Below are positions 1 to 5,495 of a DNA stretch of 5,495 bases, piece after piece. The stretch comes from an uncultured Bacilli bacterium (GTDB lineage: Bacteria > Bacillota_I > Bacilli_A > RF39 > UBA660). The notes under the pieces are model-generated. The model had not been told where the DNA came from. It did no database searches and saw only the letters and a program-made list of their open reading frames with translations. The position numbers and the translations under genes are program-made. The stretch is taken from contig CALVHK010000069.1 in the NCBI GenBank assembly GCA_944327405.1, positions 1 to 5,495 on the forward strand. Reading direction: 5' to 3'. Each line of letters begins with the position of its first letter. Position 1 is the stretch's first letter.

Positions 1-428
1 TAAGAACAAAACACAATTTAAGTCAAAATGAAGTAGCAAAGATTTTAGGAATCACAAGAACCGTATATACTAAATATGAAAACGGATACGAACTGATACC
101 CATTAAACATTTAATTTCTTTTTGCAACTACTTTAATACCTCAGTTGACTATATTTTTTCTTTAACTAATAGTGACAAAGAAAGCACTTACAATAAGGAA
201 ATAGATAATGACTTAATACGACAAAGAATAAAAGGATTCCGCAAAGAGCAGAAGTTAACTCAAGAAAAATTAGCTAAAATGCTAAATACAAATAAATCCG
301 TTATTTGCAATTATGAAAAAGGAAGACATTTTATTGCCACCCCATTCCTTTATCAAATTTGTCATAACTACCACATTTCTGCAGATTACCTTTTAGGTAG
401 AATAGATAATCCCAAGTATTTAAATTAA
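1..428 (+). CDS. Tandem helix-turn-helix (Xre/Cro-cI type) transcriptional regulator, 5' end cut off by window
   Basis: The reading frame is open from the window edge (first complete codon at position 3) to the TAA at 426-428, giving 141 visible residues. Two similar HTH_3 domains lie in tandem. The first core, LSQNEVAKILGITRTVYTKYENG, occupies visible residues 6-28; the second, beginning LTQEKLAKML, occupies 85-107. Each is followed by the usual helix ending in a D-Y motif (VDYIFSL at 48-54, ADYLLGR at 127-133). A short polar linker (about residues 55-70) separates them. Since the first HTH begins almost at the edge, probably only about 8-12 N-terminal residues are missing. No ligand-binding, protease or membrane domain is visible, so it is a small cytoplasmic DNA-binding protein that could bind a two-part site on its own. 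It converges on the metabolic operon, with stops 14 nt apart, so control of that operon is possible but not shown. The family call is firm; the target genes are unknown. Confidence 0.9.
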   Translation, partial: RTKHNLSQNEVAKILGITRTVYTKYENGYELIPIKHLISFCNYFNTSVDYIFSLTNSDKESTYNKEIDNDLIRQRIKGFRKEQKLTQEKLAKMLNTNKSVICNYEKGRHFIATPFLYQICHNYHISADYLLGRIDNPKYLN

Positions 429-441
429 CTTGGGATTTTTT
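408..441. terminator. Hairpin terminator between convergent genes
   Basis: AATCCCAAGT (408-417) pairs perfectly with ACTTGGGATT (428-437) around a 10-nt A/T loop, and a run of six T (436-441) follows on the plus strand. This has the form of a Rho-independent terminator for the regulator gene, whose own stop codon (426-428) lies in the loop and the base of the right arm. On the minus strand the same hairpin starts 6 nt after the stop of the Fe-S reductase and is followed by a less regular T-rich stretch (ATTATCTATTCT). It may therefore also end the operon, less efficiently. Confidence 0.75.
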
Positions 442-442
442 A

Positions 443-1564
443 TTATATATCTAATCTTAATGTAATATCACTATCTGGAAAAGATACACATGGGTGAATA
501 TAATCATTTTCTGATTCTGCTTTTTTTAAAGCAGCACCAACCATTTTTACTTTTCCTTCTAACAAAACACTTCTACAATAACCACATTCTCCAACTCGAC
601 ATAGTGATGGAGCGGGAATGCCTGCTTTCTCCATAGCCACCAATAATGTTTCGTCATTGCGACAAGATATTTCTTCTACTTTATCTTTCATAACTACTTT
701 TAAAGTATAAGTAGTTTTTTCATTTGGTTCATATTCTACAAAGAAGTTTTCATAATGAACTGATTTTCTAGGAATATTAAATTCATTTAATATTTCATTC
801 ATAGCTCGATATAGTTCTTTAGGTCCACACATTAAAACGGTATTAAATTCCTTCACATAAGGCTCTATCATTTCTTTTGATAAATGCCCGTGCAAATAAC
901 CTTCCCTCTCTTCTCTAGTAAGAGTAATAACAAACTTAACTTTCTTACTTTTCTTATTTATTTCTTCTATTTCTTTTTTAAATATGATATCTTCGTATGT
1001 TCTCACACTATAAAATACTGTCAAATTACAATCATATATTCCTTCATCAATCGCATGGGCTAAAGACATAAATGGAGTAATACCAGATCCTCCCGCGATA
1101 GCTATAACATTTTCTTCATCTTTTGTAGGATTATATCCAAATTCCCCTGCTGGCATACTAACACTCAGTTTATCACCAACTTGAACTTCATCTAACATGT
1201 AATTACTTACTAATCCATTTTCTACTCTTTTAATCGTTATCTTATAAATATCTTTATTCGCTAAAGTAGGATTAGAAGATAGAGAATAAGCTCGTGTAAC
1301 CGGCATAGAATCAATTGTAACATGTAAAGTAATATACTGCCCTGCCTTAAATGGAGCAAGAGTAGGTGTACTAGAATCTTTATCTGCACTTAAAGTAAAA
1401 GTTTTCACATCTGGTGTTTCCACCGTTATATCAGTTACAACAACGTGATAAATATCATGCATCTTTTTAATCTCTTTATCTATAAAAGTATCTTGAGGCC
1501 TCTTTTTACTAAACTCCCCAATAATTTCTTTTCTTTCACTTTTTAACTTTTCTATCTTTTCCAT
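443..1564 (-). CDS. FAD/NAD(P)-binding oxidoreductase with C-terminal [2Fe-2S] ferredoxin domain
   Basis: This 373-residue cytoplasmic flavoprotein has the order FAD domain, NAD(P) domain, plant-type ferredoxin domain, as in Hcr and related one-protein electron-transfer reductases. The FAD-binding barrel is about residues 38-145 with RAYSLSS at 91-97. The nucleotide domain is about 150-270, with GGSGITP at 158-164 and MCGP at 245-248. The ferredoxin domain is about 285-373, with cluster ligands C322, C327, C330 and C359. All key motifs are present, so it should move electrons from NAD(P)H through FAD to [2Fe-2S] and on to a partner. It lacks a hybrid-cluster protein or oxygenase neighbour; the adjacent CrtI-like flavoprotein is the likely partner by inference. 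A charged extension of about 37 residues precedes the FAD domain. The ATG overlaps the upstream stop by one base (TAATG) and has a good ribosome binding site, which supports this start over the internal M35. NADH versus NADPH use cannot be told. Confidence 0.92.
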   Translation of the reverse strand: MEKIEKLKSERKEIIGEFSKKRPQDTFIDKEIKKMHDIYHVVVTDITVETPDVKTFTLSADKDSSTPTLAPFKAGQYITLHVTIDSMPVTRAYSLSSNPTLANKDIYKITIKRVENGLVSNYMLDEVQVGDKLSVSMPAGEFGYNPTKDEENVIAIAGGSGITPFMSLAHAIDEGIYDCNLTVFYSVRTYEDIIFKKEIEEINKKSKKVKFVITLTREEREGYLHGHLSKEMIEPYVKEFNTVLMCGPKELYRAMNEILNEFNIPRKSVHYENFFVEYEPNEKTTYTLKVVMKDKVEEISCRNDETLLVAMEKAGIPAPSLCRVGECGYCRSVLLEGKVKMVGAALKKAESENDYIHPCVSFPDSDITLRLDI

Positions 1565-3051
1565 TAACTCTTCCTTCTTTCTTCTTCAAGCAACTCTTCA
1601 GTAATATAATACCCACTATAAATGGCATTGTCAACTCCACTACCAAAAATAGAAGATGCTCCAACAAAGTAAATATGTGGTATCACTTCATCCGGATAAG
1701 ATATAATTCTATGAATACTATTATCAAGCCCAAGTCTCATCGGTCCAAACATACTTCCATTAATAGCATTCGTAGCTTTCGCAAATGTAATTGGACTTGC
1801 CACTTCCATTTCTTCAATGTATTCTTTAATATCAACATGAAATGCCTCTTCAAACTCGGAAATCAACTTATCAGCTAATTCCTGTTTAGTTTGATAATAA
1901 TTTTCTTTGGTAATACCTTTCCAAGCATCATCATAATAAAGTGTTTTAAGTACTAAAATAGTTGTATTTTTAGGACTAGCAGTCTCATTTACAATATTTG
2001 GTACAACAGCTTCTATAGTGTGATGATTAAGTACTCTCATACTTTTAATATTTTTAACACTATTCAAATTCTGAAATTGGTAATAGCGATAATTATATAA
2101 CTTCAAATCCTGATAAGACTTATTTAACCCTAGATAAACAACCAAACCATTCATTGATATTGTTCTAGCATTTTCTTTTTGCCAAGCTAAAGGCAAATCT
2201 TCTTTAATTAAATCTTTAAGCGCGAATCGTTCTGATACATTACAAATAATATCTTTAGCAAGATACACAGCACCATCACTTAAAACTACTTCCTTTAAAT
2301 CATTATGATCTCGTATTTCTACTACATTAGAGCGGTAATAAATAGTTCCACCTAACTCTTCAAATCTTTGAGCTAGCTTTAAAGCAAAATCCACATTTTT
2401 GTTTTTTAAAGCTACTGGTCTTTTAAAAATATACTTATACAAACATTCAGCAAAATCAATAAAACTCAGTTTATTTAAAGGACTTCCAATTTCAATCCAT
2501 AAGTAACCCAAAACATGAATTGTATAGGTAGGTAAATTCAAATCGACTAAAGCATCATACGCATTCTTATCTAAATATTTCACAAAATTAGGAAAATCTT
2601 TTTCGATATTATCCTTATTCTTTCTTAAAGCCACCAATGCTTCATGAACTTCTTTCAAGAGTGGAAGTAAAGCTCTAAATGTTGACATAGATCCACGATA
2701 TAATTCTTCTAGCCTAAGTACCCAATCATCAATTTCTCCTTTTATAACTTCTTCAAACTTATCATCAATACTTTTGATTCGCACATTATAAGGGATAGGT
2801 TCTGTCTCTACTTCCAAATCATATTTTTTAAACAGTTTTTGCAAAGAACCGGCATTCTCCTCATTCCCATAATCCATCAAATCATATAGGCTAGCATCAA
2901 ATTCAAATCTTCCTCTTTTAAACGTTGTAACAAGTCCTCCAGGCAAACTATTCTTTTCAAATATTAAAACAGATTTATCATTAAATGCCAGATTTAATCC
3001 GGCACTAAGTCCTCCCATACCTGCTCCAACTATAATATAATCATAAACCAT
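1564..3051 (-). CDS. CrtI/CrtISO/RetSat-like FAD-dependent oxidoreductase (phytoene desaturase superfamily)
   Basis: The 495-residue protein opens with a Rossmann FAD-binding motif, IIVGAGMGG (6-14), an acidic strand end FEK (31-33) and LPGG (36-39), as in phytoene desaturases, carotene isomerases and retinol saturases. A second nucleotide-binding stretch with GGTIYYRSNVVEI is at 234-246. The C-terminal family signature is present: SPITFAKATNAINGSMFGP (419-437), then YFVGAS with FGSGVDNAIYSG (461-480). The length fits the family, and no transmembrane helix or signal peptide is evident, so it is cytoplasmic or peripheral to the membrane. Members desaturate, saturate or isomerise conjugated hydrophobic substrates; the substrate here is unknown. 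No phytoene or dehydrosqualene synthase gene lies nearby, so a carotenoid role is not supported. The start overlaps the phosphoketolase end by 11 nt, and the stop overlaps the next ATG by 1 nt, placing it mid-operon. CrtISO-type enzymes need reduced FAD, which the downstream reductase could supply (inference). Confidence 0.85.
   Translation of the reverse strand: MVYDYIIVGAGMGGLSAGLNLAFNDKSVLIFEKNSLPGGLVTTFKRGRFEFDASLYDLMDYGNEENAGSLQKLFKKYDLEVETEPIPYNVRIKSIDDKFEEVIKGEIDDWVLRLEELYRGSMSTFRALLPLLKEVHEALVALRKNKDNIEKDFPNFVKYLDKNAYDALVDLNLPTYTIHVLGYLWIEIGSPLNKLSFIDFAECLYKYIFKRPVALKNKNVDFALKLAQRFEELGGTIYYRSNVVEIRDHNDLKEVVLSDGAVYLAKDIICNVSERFALKDLIKEDLPLAWQKENARTISMNGLVVYLGLNKSYQDLKLYNYRYYQFQNLNSVKNIKSMRVLNHHTIEAVVPNIVNETASPKNTTILVLKTLYYDDAWKGITKENYYQTKQELADKLISEFEEAFHVDIKEYIEEMEVASPITFAKATNAINGSMFGPMRLGLDNSIHRIISYPDEVIPHIYFVGASSIFGSGVDNAIYSGYYITEELLEEERRKS
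1568..1576 (-). promoter_or_regulatory. Ribosome binding site of the Fe-S reductase gene
   Basis: On the minus strand AAGGAAGAG stands before the TAATG stop/start overlap, with the AGGA core 7 nt from the ATG. It lies inside the last codons of the CrtI-like gene, so ribosomes ending there can restart at once. It also fixes the start of the downstream gene. Confidence 0.8.
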
Positions 3052-5416
3052 AGTAATCCCTTCCTTTAAAATTAAATTTAAAATTCGTTACTTCTTCCAT
3101 ATCTATTCCATACTCTTTAATATACTTTTTATGTTTAGCAAGCATAATATCACAATAATCGTTTAATTTAATCGCTTCAATCGAATTTAACTTCAAATGT
3201 TTAATTGCAAGTTTTACTAAATTATATCGATCAATTTTATTTAGTACCCGCATATCAAAGGATGTAGTAATAGCACCTTCCTCAATATATCCTCTTACAT
3301 GTAAATTATCATTATTTCTTTTATATGTTAATTCATGTATTAAATTAGGATAACCATGAAAAGCAAAAATAATTGGTTTATCTTTTGTAAATATTTTATC
3401 GTATTCCAAATCAGTTAATCCGTGAGGATGATCTTCATGAGAGACTAATCTCATCAAATCAATGACATTTACTACTCTAAGCTTAATATTAGAAATGTTT
3501 TCTCTAAGAATAGTAGAAGCTGCTAAAATCTCTAAATTTGGCGTATCACCAGCACCTGCTAAAACAATGTCAGGGTCTCCCTCGTCATTACTTGCAAAAG
3601 GAAGAACGCCAATTCCTCTACGGCAATGTTCTATCGCTTCATTTTTATCAAGCCATTGACAAGATAAGTGCTTACTCGCTACCACCACATTAACATAGTC
3701 TTTCGTTCTCGTAATATGATCGAATGTCGATAAAAGTGTATTAGCATCAATTGGCAAATAGATGCGAACAATCTCTGGCTTTTTCGTAACAATATGATTT
3801 AAAAAGCCTGGATCTTGATGCGTATAACCATTATGATCTTGCTGCCATACATGACTAGTTAAAATAATATTTAAACTAGATATAGGGGAACGCCAAGATA
3901 GTTCCCGACAAATCTTTAACCATTTCGCATGTTGAGATACCATCGAATCTATAATTCTACTAAATGACTCATAGGTATGAAGTAGTCCATGTCTTCCGGT
4001 TAAAAGATACCCTTCTAACATTCCCTCACAAGCATGTTCTGATAATATGGTATCAATGATTGCTCCATCTGTATTTAAGTACTCATCTCCTTTGATAGTC
4101 TCTCCATTCCATTTCCGGTTTGTTACTTCAAAAACATGACTTAACCGATTACTTAAAGCTTCATCTGGACCGAAAATACGATAATTATTTGGATTTAATT
4201 TAATAATATCTCGGATAAATTCTCCTAAAACGGTCATATCACTAGCTTTTATCTCTCCGGGGGTAGGAACATCAATCATATAACTCTGATAATCAGGAAT
4301 ATTTAACTCTTTTAATAACAAGCCACCATTTGCATGCAAGTTTGCTCCCATTCTTCTTTCTTTAGGTGGTATTAATTCCTGCAAGCCCTTTTTTAGTGTG
4401 CCATTTTCATCAAATAATAAAGAGGGACGATAGCTTTTAAGCCAAGAAGCTAAAATAGGTAAATTCTCTTCATGATCTTTATCAACTAAAACAGGTACTT
4501 GATGAGATCGAAATGTTCCTTCTACTATTTTTTCTTCAACCACTTTTGGCCCCGTCCAACCCTTAGGTGTTCTAAGAACAATCATCGGCCACATTGGTCT
4601 AGTTGTATCTTCATTTTTTATCGCATGCTCTTTTATTCTTTTTATTTCTAAAACAATATCATCAAGAGATTTTGCCATATCCTCATGAACTTGTTCGTCT
4701 GTTTCATATTCAACAAAATAAGGTTTCCATCCCATTCCTTCGAAATACATTGTTAGTTCTTCTTTACTAATTCTTGCTAAAATAGTTGGATTAGCTATCT
4801 TATAACCATTTAAATGTAAAATTGGTAGGACTACACCATCATGAATTGGATTTAAAAACTTGTTTAACTGCCAACTGGTAGCAAGTGGTCCGGTTTCAGC
4901 CTCGCCATCGCCAACCACACAAGCAGCCCAAAACTCTGGATTATCCAAAACTGCCCCAAAAGCATGAGCCAAACTATAACCAAGTTCGCCACCTTCATTA
5001 ATACTTCCTGGCACTTCCGGAGCAACATGACTAGAAGTCCCTCCCGGTGCACTAAAACGTTTCATAAGTTTTTTTAAACCATCTTCATCATAAGATATTT
5101 CCGGATAAACTTCACTATAAGTACCTTCTAAATAAACATTGGAATAAGCAGCTCCACCACCATGACCGGGTCCAGAGATAAAAATCATATCTAAATCATT
5201 TTTCTTAATGATACGATTTAGGTGAACGTAACAAAAATTTTGTCCGGGAGTAGTCCCCCAATGTCCTACTAATTTTGACTTAATATGCTCTAATTTCAAT
5301 GGCTCTTTTAATAAAGGATTATCTTTTAAATAAAGCTCCCCTGCAGCTAAATAGTTAGCAGCTCTAAAATAAGCATCTATTTTTTCTAATTCGACTTTAT
5401 TTAATGTATTTTTCAT
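3041..5416 (-). CDS. xfp: Xylulose-5-phosphate/fructose-6-phosphate phosphoketolase
   Basis: Phosphoketolase is a cytoplasmic thiamine-diphosphate and Mg-dependent enzyme. It splits xylulose 5-phosphate (and often fructose 6-phosphate) with phosphate into acetyl phosphate plus glyceraldehyde 3-phosphate (or erythrose 4-phosphate). The 791 residues match the usual full length of about 790-830. Visible family signatures are GHWGTTPG (51-58), SGPGHGG (81-87), the SAPGGTSSHVAPEVPGS segment (122-138) and the diphosphate/metal motif GDGEAETGPLATSWQLNK (169-186). Also present are HLNGYKIANPT (201-211), CEGMLEGYLLTGRHG (463-477) and the active-site loop SHVWQQDHNGYTHQDPGF (521-538). All three domains appear intact, with no frameshift. 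The N-terminus aligns with the family's usual start (ANYLAAGELYLKDNPLL at 20-36), supporting this ATG, although its Shine-Dalgarno is weak. It is the first gene of the operon and ends 11 nt inside the CrtI-like gene. The residue motifs do not settle preference for xylulose 5-phosphate alone versus dual specificity. Confidence 0.97.
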   Translation of the reverse strand: MKNTLNKVELEKIDAYFRAANYLAAGELYLKDNPLLKEPLKLEHIKSKLVGHWGTTPGQNFCYVHLNRIIKKNDLDMIFISGPGHGGGAAYSNVYLEGTYSEVYPEISYDEDGLKKLMKRFSAPGGTSSHVAPEVPGSINEGGELGYSLAHAFGAVLDNPEFWAACVVGDGEAETGPLATSWQLNKFLNPIHDGVVLPILHLNGYKIANPTILARISKEELTMYFEGMGWKPYFVEYETDEQVHEDMAKSLDDIVLEIKRIKEHAIKNEDTTRPMWPMIVLRTPKGWTGPKVVEEKIVEGTFRSHQVPVLVDKDHEENLPILASWLKSYRPSLLFDENGTLKKGLQELIPPKERRMGANLHANGGLLLKELNIPDYQSYMIDVPTPGEIKASDMTVLGEFIRDIIKLNPNNYRIFGPDEALSNRLSHVFEVTNRKWNGETIKGDEYLNTDGAIIDTILSEHACEGMLEGYLLTGRHGLLHTYESFSRIIDSMVSQHAKWLKICRELSWRSPISSLNIILTSHVWQQDHNGYTHQDPGFLNHIVTKKPEIVRIYLPIDANTLLSTFDHITRTKDYVNVVVASKHLSCQWLDKNEAIEHCRRGIGVLPFASNDEGDPDIVLAGAGDTPNLEILAASTILRENISNIKLRVVNVIDLMRLVSHEDHPHGLTDLEYDKIFTKDKPIIFAFHGYPNLIHELTYKRNNDNLHVRGYIEEGAITTSFDMRVLNKIDRYNLVKLAIKHLKLNSIEAIKLNDYCDIMLAKHKKYIKEYGIDMEEVTNFKFNFKGRDYYGL
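3058..3067 (-). promoter_or_regulatory. Ribosome binding site of the CrtI-like gene
   Basis: AAAGGAAGGG on the minus strand lies within the last codons of the phosphoketolase gene. The AAGGG part ends 6 nt before the ATG at 3051-3049. The gene therefore has its own strong initiation site even though it overlaps the upstream coding region by 11 nt, which points to coupled translation. Confidence 0.8.
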
Positions 5417-5421
5417 ATCAT
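5413..5421 (-). other. Possible two-codon leader ORF overlapping the phosphoketolase start
   Basis: On the minus strand ATG-ATA-TGA begins 5 nt before the phosphoketolase ATG, and its TGA overlaps that ATG as ATGA. The only Shine-Dalgarno-like run, AGGG (5432-5429), is 7 nt from this leader ATG but 12 nt from the phosphoketolase ATG. Either the distant spacing is tolerated or the mini-ORF affects initiation. This could be chance in so short a sequence. Confidence 0.3.
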
Positions 5422-5439
5422 CACACTACCCTATTATTT

Positions 5440-5448
5440 ATTATAACA
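5440..5448 (-). promoter_or_regulatory. Extended -10 promoter of the operon
   Basis: Read on the minus strand, TGTTATAAT gives a perfect TATAAT (5445-5440) preceded by TG one base upstream, the extended -10 form recognised by the housekeeping sigma factor. No good -35 hexamer sits 16-18 nt upstream (the best is TGGTTT), which extended -10 promoters tolerate. Transcription would begin near 5433, leaving a leader of about 17 nt before the phosphoketolase ATG. Confidence 0.65.
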
Positions 5449-5459
5449 AATTAAGTAGG

Positions 5460-5485
5460 AAAAAACCATAACAAGTTATGGTTTT
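5460..5485 (-). terminator. Perfect inverted repeat with T-tract: likely terminator of an upstream gene, or operator
   Basis: AAAACCATAAC (5462-5472) and GTTATGGTTTT (5475-5485) form an 11-bp perfect inverted repeat with only two bases between, effectively a 4-nt loop. On the minus strand it runs into six T (5465-5460), as in a Rho-independent terminator for a gene lying beyond the window edge. The stem is A/T-heavy with three G-C pairs, weaker than usual. It lies immediately upstream of the extended -10 promoter, so it could instead be a binding site for a dimeric regulator. Confidence 0.55.
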
Positions 5486-5492
5486 GTGTCAA
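5465..5492 (-). promoter_or_regulatory. Possible second promoter with consensus -35 overlapping the inverted repeat
   Basis: A consensus -35 TTGACA (5492-5487, minus strand) is followed after 16 nt by TATGGT (5470-5465), which is preceded by TG one base upstream. The -10 matches TATAAT at four of six positions. The inverted repeat fills most of the spacer and the -10, so a protein bound there, or the hairpin acting as a terminator, would bear directly on this promoter. It may be fortuitous; the extended -10 further downstream is the better match. Confidence 0.3.
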
Positions 5493-5495
5493 TTT

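Noticed and set aside
443..1564. Hcr (hybrid-cluster protein reductase) or oxygenase reductase assignment
   Set aside because: The domain order is the same, but no hybrid-cluster protein or oxygenase gene is adjacent, so only the general family is named.
1675..1878. 67-codon plus-strand open frame
   Set aside because: It lies wholly antisense to the conserved C-terminal part of the CrtI-like gene, has no convincing ribosome binding site and has no recognisable domain.
1564..3051. Carotenoid biosynthesis (crtN/crtI) assignment
   Set aside because: The fold family fits, but no crtM/crtB synthase or other isoprenoid gene is in the window and the sequence alone cannot separate desaturase, isomerase and saturase.
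3462..3659. 65-codon plus-strand open frame
   Set aside because: It is antisense to the phosphoketolase C-terminal domain, whose protein sequence is clearly conserved; there is no independent support.
4864..5052. 62-codon minus-strand open frame
   Set aside because: It is a shifted frame inside the thiamine-diphosphate domain of phosphoketolase and does not resemble a protein.
443..5416. Mycoplasma-type genetic code (TGA = Trp)
   Set aside because: Tryptophans in the conserved motifs, such as GHWGTTPG, are TGG, and TGA acts as the phosphoketolase stop codon.
5417..5495. Riboswitch, small RNA or catabolite-repression (cre) site upstream of phosphoketolase
   Set aside because: The leader after the -10 is only about 17 nt, too short for a riboswitch, and no sequence resembling the cre consensus is visible.

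Overview
The window is an A+T-rich stretch, by eye about one third G+C, with standard-code genes: tryptophans are TGG, and TGA ends the phosphoketolase gene. Low G+C, AGGA/AAGGG ribosome binding sites, a two-domain phosphoketolase and a tandem Xre-type regulator suggest a low-GC Gram-positive lineage (Bacillota, or a standard-code relative of the Mollicutes). This placement is inferred from sequence character and cannot be fixed to a genus here.

Layout. Positions 1-428 (+) hold the C-terminal 141 residues of a regulator with two tandem helix-turn-helix domains; only its first few codons are missing. It converges on a three-gene minus-strand operon that fills 443-5416. The two stops are 14 nt apart, and a hairpin at 408-437 spans the junction. 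In transcription order the operon is: (i) xylulose-5-phosphate/fructose-6-phosphate phosphoketolase (5416-3041); (ii) a CrtI/CrtISO/RetSat-like FAD oxidoreductase (3051-1564); (iii) an FAD/NAD(P) reductase with a C-terminal plant-type [2Fe-2S] domain (1564-443). Successive genes overlap by 11 nt and 1 nt, and each downstream start has a good Shine-Dalgarno sequence, so co-translation is likely. The 79 nt upstream (5417-5495) hold an extended -10 promoter, an 11-bp perfect inverted repeat next to a TTGACA box, and a possible two-codon leader ORF overlapping the phosphoketolase start.

How the genes may work together (inference). Phosphoketolase splits sugar phosphates with phosphate to give acetyl phosphate. 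The Fe-S reductase would pass NAD(P)H electrons through FAD and [2Fe-2S], and the adjacent CrtI-like flavoprotein is the obvious acceptor. That would make the pair a two-component redox or isomerase system acting on an unknown, probably hydrophobic, polyene or unsaturated substrate. No phytoene or dehydrosqualene synthase is present, so ordinary carotenoid synthesis cannot be claimed. The tight linkage of these two genes to a central-carbon enzyme is the most unusual feature of the window.
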